A stretch of 64,000 bases of DNA, from NCBI GenBank assembly GCA_016875395.1, contig VGRF01000025.1:1-64000 (forward strand), in the 5' to 3' direction. Source of the DNA: Deltaproteobacteria bacterium (GTDB lineage Bacteria > Myxococcota_A > UBA9160 > UBA6930). A model generated the notes under the pieces. It searched no databases and had not been told where the DNA came from. It saw nothing but the letters and a program-made list of their open reading frames with translations. The position numbers and the translations under genes are program-made. Positions 46,641-55,604 of this stretch are shown one piece after another (the first letter of the stretch is position 1; the number at the start of each line of letters is the position of its first letter).

Positions 46641-48044
46641 ATGCCCGCCAAGTCTCTCTTCGACAAAGTTTGGGAAGCGCACACCGTGCGCGAGCTGGCC
46701 GATGGCCAGACGCAGCTGTTCATCGGGCTGCACCTGATCCACGAGGTCACGAGCCCGCAGGCGTTCGCGCAGCTGCGCGAGATGGGACTCGCGGTGCGCT
46801 TCCCGCAGCGCACGTTCGCGACGGTCGACCACATCATTCCCACCGAGTCGCAGCGCCGGCCGCTCGCGGATTCGCTCGCGGAGGAGATGCTCGTTCACCT
46901 CGAGCGCAACTGCGGCGAGTACGGCATCCAGATCTATCTGCCGAGCAGCGGCAAGCAGGGCGTCGTGCACGTGATCGGGCCCGAGCTCGGGCTCACGCAG
47001 CCGGGCATGACGGTCGCCTGCGGCGACTCGCACACCTCGACCCACGGTGCGTTCGGCGCGATCGCGTTCGGCATTGGCACCTCGCAAGTGCGCGACGTGC
47101 TCGCCACGCAGTGCCTCGCGATGGCGAAGCCGAAGCTGCGCCGCATCGAGGTCACGGGCAAGCTCGCGAGCGGCGTCTACGCGAAGGACGTGATCCTGCA
47201 CATCATCCGCCGCCTCGGCGTGAACGGCGGCGTCGGCTTCGCCTACGAGTACGCGGGCGCGGTGATCGAAGCGATGTCGATGGAAGAGCGCCTCACCGTG
47301 TGCAACATGTCGATCGAGGGCGGCGCGCGCGTCGGCTACGTGAACCCCGACGAGATCGCGACGACGTACCTGCGCGGTCGCGAGTTCGCTCCCAAGGGCG
47401 CTGCGTGGGACAAGGCGGTCGCGTTCTGGCGCGGCATGGCCAGCGACGCGGGCGCTCACTACGACGATCGCGTCGAGCTCGCGGGCCGCGAGATCGCGCC
47501 GACCGTCACCTGGGGCATCAACCCTGGGCAGGCACTCGGGGTGAACGAGGCGCTGCCGCTGCTCACGCAGGTGCGCGACGACGAGCGCGCGGGCTTCGCC
47601 GAGGCGTGCGAGTTCATGGGCTTCGCGCCGGGACAGAAGATCGCGGGCACGAAGATCGACGTGGCGTTCATCGGCTCGTGCACGAACGGGCGCATCAGCG
47701 ACCTGCGCGAGGCCGCGCGCGTCGCGCGCTCGGGCAAAGTCGCGAAGGGTGTGCGCGCGCTCGTGGTGCCGGGCTCGCAGCAAGTCGCGAAGCAGGCCGA
47801 GGCCGAGGGGCTGCACGAGGTGTTCCGCAGCGCCGGCTTCGAGTGGCGCCTCGCGGGCTGCTCGATGTGCCTCGCGATGAACCCCGATCAGCTGAAGGGG
47901 CGCGAGATGTGCGCCTCATCGAGCAATCGCAACTTCAAGGGCCGCCAAGGCTCGCCGACCGGCCGCACGCTGCTGATGTCCCCCGCGATGGTGGCGGCAG
48001 CGGCGATCGTGGGTCAGGTCGTGGATGTTCGGGAGCGCCTGTAA
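46641..48044 (+). CDS. leuC: 3-isopropylmalate dehydratase large subunit
   Basis: The 467-residue aconitase-family protein of leucine synthesis. The 4Fe-4S cluster cysteines are in [12 protein letters not shown] and [14 protein letters not shown]. Substrate-side motifs are [16 protein letters not shown] and [20 protein letters not shown]. It isomerises 2-isopropylmalate to 3-isopropylmalate together with LeuD. The stop overlaps the leuD start by one base (TAATG). No leuA or leuB is adjacent. Confidence 0.97.
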   Translation: MPAKSLFDKVWEAHTVRELADGQTQLFIGLHLIHEVTSPQAFAQLREMGLAVRFPQRTFATVDHIIPTESQRRPLADSLAEEMLVHLERNCGEYGIQIYLPSSGKQGVVHVIGPELGLTQPGMTVACGDSHTSTHGAFGAIAFGIGTSQVRDVLATQCLAMAKPKLRRIEVTGKLASGVYAKDVILHIIRRLGVNGGVGFAYEYAGAVIEAMSMEERLTVCNMSIEGGARVGYVNPDEIATTYLRGREFAPKGAAWDKAVAFWRGMASDAGAHYDDRVELAGREIAPTVTWGINPGQALGVNEALPLLTQVRDDERAGFAEACEFMGFAPGQKIAGTKIDVAFIGSCTNGRISDLREAARVARSGKVAKGVRALVVPGSQQVAKQAEAEGLHEVFRSAGFEWRLAGCSMCLAMNPDQLKGREMCASSSNRNFKGRQGSPTGRTLLMSPAMVAAAAIVGQVVDVRERL

Positions 48045-48643
48045 TGGCCGCGGTAGTCGAGCGAGTTCAAGGCACCGCGTGCGTGCTGCGCGGCGACGAC
48101 ATCGACACGGATCGAATCATCCCCGCGCGCTACCTGCGCTGCGTCACGTTCGACGGCATCGGCCAGTACGCCTTCGAGGACGACCGCAAGCAAGCGAAGG
48201 GCAATCACCCGCTCGACGACAAGCGCTTCGCCGGTGCGGGCATCCTGATCGTGGGCCGGAACTTCGGGTGCGGCTCCTCGCGCGAGCACGCGCCGCAGGC
48301 GCTCATGCGCTTCGGCTTCAACGCCTTCATCGGCGCCTCGTTCGCCGAGATCTTCCACGGCAACTGCACCGCCATGGGCCTGCCCTGCGTGACGCTCGGC
48401 GAGCGCGATCTCGCGACGCTAATGGACAGCGTCGAGCTCGACCCGACCCAACGAGTCGCGATCGATCTGGCCGCGCGCACGGTGACTTCGCGTGCGGGCG
48501 TGATGCAGGCCGAGATCCGCGACGGCACGCGCAAGGCGCTGCTCGAAGGCAGCTGGAACGCGACCGCCGTGCTGATCGAGGCCGGCGACGCGATCGAGCG
48601 CACCGCGCGCACGATCCCGTACGTGGCGGGCTTCCCGAGCTGA
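48044..48643 (+). CDS. leuD: 3-isopropylmalate dehydratase small subunit
   Basis: The 199-residue swivel-domain subunit has the family segments DDIDTDRIIPARYL, GILIVGRNFGCGSSREHAPQ and FGFNAFIGASFAEIFHGN. It completes the LeuCD heterodimer. Translational coupling to leuC is through the TAATG junction. It is followed by a dispersed repeat and a convergent epimerase gene. Confidence 0.97.
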   Translation: MAAVVERVQGTACVLRGDDIDTDRIIPARYLRCVTFDGIGQYAFEDDRKQAKGNHPLDDKRFAGAGILIVGRNFGCGSSREHAPQALMRFGFNAFIGASFAEIFHGNCTAMGLPCVTLGERDLATLMDSVELDPTQRVAIDLAARTVTSRAGVMQAEIRDGTRKALLEGSWNATAVLIEAGDAIERTARTIPYVAGFPS

Positions 48644-48670
48644 CGCGCCGGCGCCGCAAGCCCAAACGGC

Positions 48671-48703
48671 GCGCGCAGCGAGGCACAGCCGAGCGGAGTC
48701 AAT
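48671..48703 (+). repeat. dispersed GC-rich repeat after leuD
   Basis: GCGCGCAGCGAGGCACAGCC followed by GAGCGGAGTCAA matches the copies at 43233 and 57045 (reverse complement) with a few differences. It lies in the 122-nt gap between the convergent leuD and epimerase genes. Confidence 0.5.
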
Positions 48704-48765
48704 GCGCAAGCGCCGAAGGCGAGCTGCGCTTCTGGGCACAAGGCGCGGCGCGCTGAGGCGCGAGC

Positions 48766-49740
48766 TCAGTCCGTCCGCACGTCCTTCGCCCACGCGCGGT
48801 TCGCCTCGTACCACGCGACCGCGGCGGCGACGCCTTCCGCGAGCGAGACGCGCGGCGCCCAGCCGAGCTGCGCGCGCGCGCGCTCGATGCTTGCGGCGGT
48901 GCGCGGGACGTCGGCAGGATGCGCGGGCTTGTGCTCGATCTCGGCGCGGCGCCCGAGCGCGCGCTCGATCGTCGCGATCAGCTCGTTCACCGCGTACGGG
49001 TGATCGCCGCCGAGGTTGATCACGTCGTAGCCGAGCGGGCGCAGCGCGAGCACGGTGCCGCGCGCCACGTCGTCCACGAACGTGAAGTCGCGCGACATCG
49101 TGCCGTCGCCGAACACGGTGATCGGGCGCCCCTCGCGAATGCGCTGCACGAAGCGGAACACACTCATGTCGGGGCGACCCGCGGGCCCGTACACGGTGAA
49201 GTACCGCAGCACGCTCACGTCGAGGCCGTGCAGTGCGTGATACGTGTGCGCGAGTGCCTCGGCGGCTTTCTTGGTCGCGGCGTACGGCGAGAGCGGGAGG
49301 CTCGACTCGTCCGTCTCACGGAACAGCGCGGCGCTCGATTCTCCGTACACGCTCGAGGTCGACGCGAGCACGAACTTCGCGATGGCGCGCTCGCGGCAGA
49401 ACGCGAGCAGGTTCAGCGTGCCCGTCACGTTCGTGTCGACGTAGACCCACGGGTTCTCGACGCTCGTGCGCACGCCGGCGCGCGCCGCGAGGTTGATGCA
49501 CGCGTCGAAGGCGCCCGCGGGCAGCGCGGACGCAAGCGCTGCGCGATTCGCGATGTCGGCGCGCGCGAACGAGAAGCCGGCGCGAGGCGTCAGCGTCGCG
49601 AGCCGGTTCTCCTTCACGCGCGGGTCGTAGGCGTCGTTCAGGTCGTCGAGGCCGACGACTTCGCGGCCCTCGTCCAATAACAGCCCGCACACGCGCGCGC
49701 CGATGAAGCCCGCCGCGCCGGTGACGAGAACGCGCCCCAC
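48766..49740 (-). CDS. NAD-dependent nucleotide-sugar epimerase
   Basis: The 324-residue extended SDR has the glycine motif VTGAAGFIGARVC, the catalytic STSSVYGES and YAATKKAAE (Tyr-x3-Lys), and LRYFTVYGPAGRPDM. The last is characteristic of UDP-glucuronate 4-epimerase-like enzymes that supply galacturonate-type sugars for surface polysaccharide. The start is a GTG at 49740, only three bases after the crotonase stop, so the two may share a transcript. No glycosyltransferases are nearby. Confidence 0.85.
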   Translation of the reverse strand: MGRVLVTGAAGFIGARVCGLLLDEGREVVGLDDLNDAYDPRVKENRLATLTPRAGFSFARADIANRAALASALPAGAFDACINLAARAGVRTSVENPWVYVDTNVTGTLNLLAFCRERAIAKFVLASTSSVYGESSAALFRETDESSLPLSPYAATKKAAEALAHTYHALHGLDVSVLRYFTVYGPAGRPDMSVFRFVQRIREGRPITVFGDGTMSRDFTFVDDVARGTVLALRPLGYDVINLGGDHPYAVNELIATIERALGRRAEIEHKPAHPADVPRTAASIERARAQLGWAPRVSLAEGVAAAVAWYEANRAWAKDVRTD

Positions 49741-49743
49741 GCC

Positions 49744-50523
49744 CTACTTCCCTGAGAACGAAGCAGTGCGTTTGCCGAGGAACGCGTCCATGCCTTCGAG
49801 GCGATCCTCGGTCGCGAAGATCGAGCCGAAGCCCACCTGCTCGAGCGCGTGCGCCACCCGTACGTCCGCGTCCTGCCCTTCCTGCATCACGCGCTTGGCC
49901 GACGCGACCGCGACCGGGCCCTTCTTCGCGATCGTCTCCGCCGTCGCGAGCGCCGCGGCGAGCAGCGGCTCGGCGTCGTCGTAGACGCGGTTGGCGAGGC
50001 CGATGCGGAGAGCGGTGTCGGCGTCGATCGGCTCGCCCGTGAGAATCAGCTCCTTCGCCCACGCGGGCCCGACGCGCCGAACGAGCCGGCTCGTGCCGCC
50101 GAAGCCGGGGATCAGGCCGAGGTTCACCTCGGGCTGACCGAGGCGCGCCTTCTTGCTCGCGTAGATCCAGTCGCACGCGAGCGCGAGCTCGCAGCCGCCG
50201 CCGAGCGCGAAGCCGTTCACCGCGGCGATCGTGGGAATCGCGAGCGCTTCGAGCTTCGCGAAGGTGTCGTGGCCGAGGCGCGAGAAGGCCTCGCCCTGCT
50301 GCGGCGTCATCGTGCGCATCTGCGCGATGTCCGCGCCCGCGGCGAACGCGCGGCCGGCGCCCGTGATCACGAGCGCGCGAGCGCTCCCGTCGCGAGCGAC
50401 CTCGTCGAGGCGCGCGGCGAGATCCGTCAGCAGCGCGGAGGAGAGCGCGTTCAGCGCATCGGGGCGGTTCAGCGTGAGCAGCAGCGCGGCGCCGCGCCGT
50501 TCCGAGAGCACGAGATCGGGCAC
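49744..50523 (-). CDS. enoyl-CoA hydratase
   Basis: The 259-residue crotonase retains both catalytic glutamates, in GFALGGGCELALACD and GQPEVNLGLIPGFGGTSRLV, so true hydratase activity on short or medium enoyl-CoA is likely. The N-terminus is VPDLVLSERRGAALLLTLNR. AGGAGG lies before the GTG at 50523. The upstream frame runs on to 50991 but is arginine-rich. The gene is followed closely by the epimerase gene. Confidence 0.9.
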   Translation of the reverse strand: MPDLVLSERRGAALLLTLNRPDALNALSSALLTDLAARLDEVARDGSARALVITGAGRAFAAGADIAQMRTMTPQQGEAFSRLGHDTFAKLEALAIPTIAAVNGFALGGGCELALACDWIYASKKARLGQPEVNLGLIPGFGGTSRLVRRVGPAWAKELILTGEPIDADTALRIGLANRVYDDAEPLLAAALATAETIAKKGPVAVASAKRVMQEGQDADVRVAHALEQVGFGSIFATEDRLEGMDAFLGKRTASFSGK

Positions 50524-50714
50524 GAGATCCTCCTGCGAAGGGCGGCGCAACGTATCGAGCCTGCCGTGCGAGCGCTGGCTCGGCGGTACAGCCGGGGTCT
50601 GACCCAAGCGCGGCGCGTGCCGGAGCGACCGCTTCGCGTGATAGCCTGCGCGGCCCGCGCGCTCGCGGGACAAAGCGGCCGCACGCGAACGCTTCCGGCC
50701 GCGCAGGAGACACG

Positions 50715-51437
50715 ATGCAACGCTCCAAGCTCGCCCTCGCCGCCGGCATCTTCGGCGCCGTCGGCCTCTTCGATCCCGCGCTCGGCGCGCTGCTCGCGAA
50801 CACCGGTGCGCTCGAGCCGATGGGCGGCTTCCAGCTGTTCCTGCTGGGCCTCGCGTCCGCGGTGGTCGGTGGCCTGCTCGGCCTCGGCGCTCTCTACACG
50901 ACGCGGGCCGCCGCGCAGCGCAGCGGGCGCAATCTCGCATACGTCGGGATCGCGGCGGCGCTGGTCGCAATCGCCGTCGTCTCGATCGCACAGCGCCCCG
51001 GCGCGGTCGTTCCGCCGATCAACGACATCAGCACCGATCTCGCGGATCCACCCGCATTCCCGAACGACCCGTCCGGCCGCAATCGCGACATGAGCTTCCC
51101 CGCCGGCTTCGCCGACCAGATCAAGGCGACTCCCAGCTATCAGGACCTCCAGCCGATTCGCGTCGCGCGCGCCCCCGAAGCGGTGCTGCGCGAGGCGGAG
51201 CAAGCGGCGCGCGCGCTCGACTGGAGCGGCGTCGCGGCCGACCCCGCCGCCGGAGTTGTTACGGGCAGCGAGACGACGAAGCTGTTCCGCTTCGTCGACG
51301 ACGTGGTCGTGCGCGTGCGCAGCGACGGCACGGGCGGCTCGGTCGTCGACGTGCGCAGCAAGTCGCGCGACGGCCAGGGCGACATCGGCGCCAACGCGGC
51401 GCGGATCCGGCGGTTCTTCGAGGTGTTGCCGGACTGA
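50715..51437 (+). CDS. DUF1499 membrane protein
   Basis: The 240-residue protein has two or three N-terminal hydrophobic segments (to about residue 97). A C-terminal DUF1499 domain follows: PPAFPNDPSGRNRDMSFP, PIRVARAPEAVLREAEQ, TKLFRFVDDVVVRVRSDGTG and SVVDVRSKSRDGQGDIGANA. Function of the family is unknown. AGGAG lies 9 bases before the ATG. It contains a TTGTTACGGG word in sense. Confidence 0.78.
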   Translation: MQRSKLALAAGIFGAVGLFDPALGALLANTGALEPMGGFQLFLLGLASAVVGGLLGLGALYTTRAAAQRSGRNLAYVGIAAALVAIAVVSIAQRPGAVVPPINDISTDLADPPAFPNDPSGRNRDMSFPAGFADQIKATPSYQDLQPIRVARAPEAVLREAEQAARALDWSGVAADPAAGVVTGSETTKLFRFVDDVVVRVRSDGTGGSVVDVRSKSRDGQGDIGANAARIRRFFEVLPD

Positions 51438-51584
51438 GCGCGCTCGCTGGCTCGCTTCTCGCGATCGGCACCTTCGTCGCGCTCTGGCGGTGGCGGTGCG
51501 GCGCCCGGAATCTCCCGCAGCGAGGCCCCGCGCAGTCGAGAGCCGTCGGCGCGGCAATCGCTGAGGAAGCAGAGGAGGCGCATC

Positions 51585-51890
51585 GTGGGCGGCGACTGGT
51601 TCCATCCGACGCGACTCTTGGAGTACTGGTTCTTTCTCGTCCCAGGCCTCCTCGCCCTCGGCGTCTTGGCGGCGCTCTGGATCGACCGGCGCGCGTCCAC
51701 GCGGCGGGACGACGAGCTCGTTCGTCTCGCGGGCAGCCGCGAGCAAGCGGAACACCTGCTCTCACTCGAGATGGCGGGGCACGCTGGGCTCTCGCGCGAC
51801 CGCGCCCGCGAGTTGTTGATTCGGCGCCTTCGCGGGGATGCGCCCCGTGGTCCGCGCGTGAAGCGAAGGCGCGTCTTCAACGGCCGCTGA
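51585..51890 (+). CDS. small single-pass membrane protein
   Basis: The 101-residue protein has one strong N-terminal hydrophobic helix (EYWFFLVPGLLALGVLAALW) followed by a charged cytoplasmic tail with helix-forming sequence and a very basic end (RVKRRRVFNGR). GAGGAGG lies a few bases before the GTG start. It converges on the acyl-CoA ligase gene with a 10-nt gap. Family not recognised. Confidence 0.55.
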   Translation: MGGDWFHPTRLLEYWFFLVPGLLALGVLAALWIDRRASTRRDDELVRLAGSREQAEHLLSLEMAGHAGLSRDRARELLIRRLRGDAPRGPRVKRRRVFNGR

Positions 51891-51900
51891 GCGCCGGCGC

Positions 51901-53577
51901 TCAGAACTCGCTGTCGAACCACTCGTTCGCGCGCTTCACGTTCGGATCGCGCTTCTGCTCCGCGGTGCGCAGCTCGACGCGGCGAATCTTGCCGCTGATC
52001 GTCTTCGGCAGCTCCGCGAACTCCAGGCGCCGGATGCGCTTGAACGGGGCGAGCTTGTTGCGGAGAAACGCGAACACGTCGGCCGCGACCTCGCGGCTCG
52101 GCGCGAAGCCGGCGCGCGTCACCACGAACGCCTTCGGCACGGCGAGGCGCAGCGCGTCGGGGCTCGGCACCACGGCGGCCTCGGCGATCGCGGGGTGCTC
52201 GATCAGCACGCTCTCGAGCTCGAACGGCGAGATGCGGTAGTCGCTCGCCTTGAACACGTCGTCTGCCCGACCGACGTACGTGACGTAGCCCTCGTCGTCG
52301 ATGCTCGCCGTGTCGCCCGTGTGGTAGTGACCGAAGCGCATCGCCTCGGCGGTCTTCGCGGCGTCGTCCGTGTACCCGACCATGAGACCGAGCGGGCGCG
52401 GCTCGAGCGCGAGGCAGATCTCGCCCTCGCGCTGCTGCGTGCCGTAGGCGTCGAGCAGACGCACCTGATAACCCGGGAGCACGCGCCCCATCGAGCCGGG
52501 CTTCACGAGTTGTCCGGGCGTGTTCCCGATCTGCGCGGTCGTCTCGGTCTGCCCGAAGCCGTCGCGAATCGTGATGCCCCAAGCGCGCCGCGCCTGCTCG
52601 ATCACCTCGGGATTCAGCGGCTCCCCGGCGCCGCATAGCTCGCGCAGCGAGGTCTTCGTGCTCGCGAGGTCGGGCGACTGGATCAGCATCCGCCACACCG
52701 TCGGCGGCGCGCACAGCGTGGTGACGCGGTGCTTCACGAGCGTCGCCAGCATCGCTTTCGCGTCGAAACGCGCGTAGTTGTAGAGGAACACCGTCGCGCC
52801 CGCGTTCCACGGCGCGAAGAAGCAGCTCCACGCGTGCTTCGCCCAGCCCGGCGAGGAGATGTTGAGGTGGGTGTCGCCCGGCTGGAGCCCGATCCAGTAC
52901 ATCGTCGCGAGGTGCCCGACCGGGTAGCTCTCGTGCGTGTGCAGCACGAGCTTCGGCTTCGAGGTCGTGCCCGAGGTGAAGTAGAGCAGCAGCGGATCGC
53001 TCGCGCGCGTCGGCGCAGCGGGCGTGAAAGTCGTCAGGGACTTCTCCGCGCTCGCGAACGAGTGCCAGCCCGCGGCGTCCCCGCCGACGACGATCCTCGT
53101 GTACGCGCCGGGAACCGCGTCGAACTTCGCGACGTGCGCCGCGCCGACGACGACGTGCTTCACCTGCCCGCGATCGAGGCGGTCGCGCAGATCGTTCGCG
53201 GCGAGCAGCGTCGTCGCGGGGATCATCACCGCGCCGAGCTTGATGCAGGCGAGCATCACCTCCCACAGCGCGATCTCGTTGCCGAGCATCAAGAGCACGC
53301 GGTCGCCCCTCGCGACGCCGAGCCCGCGCAGCCAGTTCGCCACTTGGTTGCTGCGCGCAGAGAGCTCGGCGAAGGAGCGCTTCTCCTCCGCACCCGATTC
53401 CTCCACGACGTGAAGGCCCGTGCGGTCGTTGTTCGCCGCCATCGCGTCGAAGTAGTCCGTCGCCCAGTTGAAGTGCGTGAGCGCGGGCCAGCGGAAGCCG
53501 CGGATTGCGGCTGCGTAATCGGTGCGCTGCGCGAGCAGGAAATCGCGCGCCTCGAGGAACTTCGCGACTTCGCTCAT
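51901..53577 (-). CDS. AMP-forming acyl-CoA synthetase, benzoate-CoA ligase-like
   Basis: The 558-residue ANL-superfamily ligase shows the P-loop LLYFTSGTTSKPKLVLHTH, DGFGQTETTAQIGN, the hinge YVGRADDVFKASDYRISPFE, and the catalytic lysine in LPKTISGKIRRVEL. The lineage resembles acetoacetyl/benzoate-type ligases. It is the last gene of a five-gene cassette headed by a Rieske oxygenase and follows the transporter with a four-base overlap. It would activate an acid imported by that transporter or produced by the oxygenase. Substrate unproven. Confidence 0.85.
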   Translation of the reverse strand: MSEVAKFLEARDFLLAQRTDYAAAIRGFRWPALTHFNWATDYFDAMAANNDRTGLHVVEESGAEEKRSFAELSARSNQVANWLRGLGVARGDRVLLMLGNEIALWEVMLACIKLGAVMIPATTLLAANDLRDRLDRGQVKHVVVGAAHVAKFDAVPGAYTRIVVGGDAAGWHSFASAEKSLTTFTPAAPTRASDPLLLYFTSGTTSKPKLVLHTHESYPVGHLATMYWIGLQPGDTHLNISSPGWAKHAWSCFFAPWNAGATVFLYNYARFDAKAMLATLVKHRVTTLCAPPTVWRMLIQSPDLASTKTSLRELCGAGEPLNPEVIEQARRAWGITIRDGFGQTETTAQIGNTPGQLVKPGSMGRVLPGYQVRLLDAYGTQQREGEICLALEPRPLGLMVGYTDDAAKTAEAMRFGHYHTGDTASIDDEGYVTYVGRADDVFKASDYRISPFELESVLIEHPAIAEAAVVPSPDALRLAVPKAFVVTRAGFAPSREVAADVFAFLRNKLAPFKRIRRLEFAELPKTISGKIRRVELRTAEQKRDPNVKRANEWFDSEF

Positions 53578-55115
53578 TTCGCATCCTCCGCGTGGCCGAA
53601 GTGGAGCTGCTCGGCGAGCGCGTCGTGACCCTGCGCGGCGCTCGGCTCGGGCGCGAGCTTCGAGACGACGAAGCCGACCGCGAACGCGAGCGGGATCGTG
53701 AGCAGCGCGGGGTTGCGCAGCGGGAACCACGCGGCGCTGCCGCCGAGGATGTCGATCTGCACCGTGGGCGAGAGGGCGATCAAGCCGAGCGTGCTGAGCG
53801 TGCCGACCGCCATGCTCGCAACGGCGCCGCGCGTCGTGAAGCCGCGCCAGAAGATCGCGAGCACGAGCGCGGGGAAGTTCGCGCTCGCCGCGATCGCGAA
53901 CGCGAGCGCCACCATGAACGCCACGTTCTGGCCCTTGAACGAGATGCCGAGCACGATCGCGACGAGACCGAGCGCGACCGTCGCGATGCGAGCGACGACG
54001 AGCTCTTCGTCTGCATCCCCGTGGCCGCGCCTCACCACATGCACCCACAAGTCGTGCGAGAGCGCGGCAGCGCCCGAAAGCGTCAGGCCGGCGACAACGG
54101 CGAGGATCGTCGCGAACGCGACCGCGGCGATGAAGCCGAGGAAGGGCGTGCCGCCGAGATGCTGCGCGAGCAGCGGCGCCGCGAGGTTGCCGCCGGCGTC
54201 CGCGGCCCTGATCGCGTCGGGACCGACGAGCACCATCGCGCCGAAGCCGAGCACGAACGTCATCAGGTAGAAGAAGCCGATCAGGCCCGTCGCGTAGAAC
54301 ACGCTGGTTCGCGCCGCGCGCGCGTCGGGCACGGTGTAGAAGCGCATCAGGATGTGCGGCAGGCCCGCGGTTCCGAACATCAGCGCCGCGCCGAGCGAGA
54401 CGGCTTCCAGCGGGTTCGAGACGAGCTTGCCCGGCGCGAGCATCCCCTCGCCGTACTGCGCGGCTGCGGCAGCGAACAGCTGCGCGGGGCTGAACTCGAA
54501 CCTCGCGAGCACGAGCAGCCCGAGCAGCGTCGCACCCCCTAACAACAGCCCGGCCTTCACGATCTGCACCCAGGTCGTCGCGATCATCCCGCCGAACAGC
54601 ACGTACACGATCATCGCCGCTCCGGTGATCGCGACGGCCGTCTCGTAGGAGAGCCCGAACAAGAGCTTGATCAGGTTCCCCGCACCGACCATCTGCGCGA
54701 TCAGGTAGAACGTGACCGTCGCGAGCGTTCCGCACGCGGCGGCTATGCGGACCGGCACTTGGCGCAGCCGCAGCGCGACCACGTCGGCGAAGGTGAAGCG
54801 CCCGAGGTTGCGCAGCGGCTCGGCGATCAGGAACAGCACGATCGGCCAGCCGACGAGCCAACCCGTCGAGTAGATCAGGCCGTCGAAGCCCGTGGTGGAG
54901 ACGAGCCCCGCGATGCCGAGGAAGCTCGCGGCGCTCATGTAGTCGCCCGCGAGCGCGAAGCCGTTCTGTCCCGCCGTGATCGAGCGGCCCGCGGCGTAGA
55001 ACTGCTCGGTGCTGCGCGTCTTGCGCGCGGCCCAGTAGGTGATGCCGAGCGTGGTCGCGATGAACGCGAAGAACCACGCCATCGCGACGCCGCTGGTCTG
55101 CGCGCCCTCAGCCAT
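53574..55115 (-). CDS. sodium:solute symporter (ActP-like)
   Basis: The 513-residue protein has about thirteen hydrophobic helices of the SSS family, with ALAGDYMSAASFLGIAG, GTAGLPHILMRFYTVPDARA and AFATILAVVAGLTLSGAAAL as in ActP acetate permeases. These import small carboxylates with sodium. Pairing with a DUF485 protein immediately upstream (8-base overlap) is the actP-yjcH arrangement. Here the pair is embedded between a ferredoxin and a CoA ligase, so the substrate may be an aromatic or short-chain acid. Confidence 0.9.
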   Translation of the reverse strand: MAEGAQTSGVAMAWFFAFIATTLGITYWAARKTRSTEQFYAAGRSITAGQNGFALAGDYMSAASFLGIAGLVSTTGFDGLIYSTGWLVGWPIVLFLIAEPLRNLGRFTFADVVALRLRQVPVRIAAACGTLATVTFYLIAQMVGAGNLIKLLFGLSYETAVAITGAAMIVYVLFGGMIATTWVQIVKAGLLLGGATLLGLLVLARFEFSPAQLFAAAAAQYGEGMLAPGKLVSNPLEAVSLGAALMFGTAGLPHILMRFYTVPDARAARTSVFYATGLIGFFYLMTFVLGFGAMVLVGPDAIRAADAGGNLAAPLLAQHLGGTPFLGFIAAVAFATILAVVAGLTLSGAAALSHDLWVHVVRRGHGDADEELVVARIATVALGLVAIVLGISFKGQNVAFMVALAFAIAASANFPALVLAIFWRGFTTRGAVASMAVGTLSTLGLIALSPTVQIDILGGSAAWFPLRNPALLTIPLAFAVGFVVSKLAPEPSAAQGHDALAEQLHFGHAEDAK

Positions 55116-55389
55116 CGCGTCGCCCGCGCAGCGCGCGCAGCGCCGGGTCGTAGCGCTTGTTGGCCCAGCGCACGTAGAGCGCGGTGAACAGCCAGGACAG
55201 CACGATCACCGACGCGCCGAGCACGATCCCGAGCGAGAGCCCCGGCGCGAGCAGCGCGCCGAGCCGAGCGGGCGCGAACGCCACGAGCAGGATGAAGCCG
55301 AAGTAGACGAGCACCGTGGCGGCGCTCAGCGCGGTGACGACTCGCGCGCGCGCGGACTCGAGCTTTCGCAGCGAGTCGAGATCGCTCAC
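55108..55389 (-). CDS. DUF485 (YjcH-like) membrane protein
   Basis: The 93-residue protein has two hydrophobic helices (VLVYFGFILLVAFAPARL and SLGIVLGASVIVLSWLFTAL) and a basic end with YVRWANKRYDP, the hallmark of the DUF485 family that accompanies ActP-type symporters. The GTG at 55389 overlaps the ferredoxin stop by four bases, and its end overlaps the symporter start by eight. It probably assists assembly or activity of the symporter. Confidence 0.85.
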   Translation of the reverse strand: MSDLDSLRKLESARARVVTALSAATVLVYFGFILLVAFAPARLGALLAPGLSLGIVLGASVIVLSWLFTALYVRWANKRYDPALRALRGRRDG

Positions 55390-55598
55390 ACCAGCTTCTC
55401 GTTTCCGCGCCTGACTTCGATCGCGAAGTTCGGGCACGCGCGCGCGGCGTCGACGATCGCGTCCAGCGTGTCGCCCGGCGCCGGCGCGATCACGACGCGG
55501 CGCTCCGCGTCGAGCGAGAAGGTCGCGGGCGCGCGGCGCACGCACGCGCGCGCGCCCTTGCACGCGGCGCGCTCGGCGCGGATCTCGAGCGGCTCCAC
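55386..55598 (-). CDS. small [3Fe-4S]-type ferredoxin
   Basis: In 70 residues there are only three cluster cysteines: Cys13 and Cys19 (CKGARAC) and Cys55 (RACPNFAI). This is the pattern of 3Fe-4S ferredoxins that serve cytochromes P450 and Rieske oxygenases. The gene follows the oxygenase gene by six bases, so it is the likely electron donor to it. No reductase gene is in the cassette. The start is GTG at 55598. Confidence 0.85.
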   Translation of the reverse strand: MEPLEIRAERAACKGARACVRRAPATFSLDAERRVVIAPAPGDTLDAIVDAARACPNFAIEVRRGNEKLV

Positions 55599-55604
55599 CC
55601 TTCG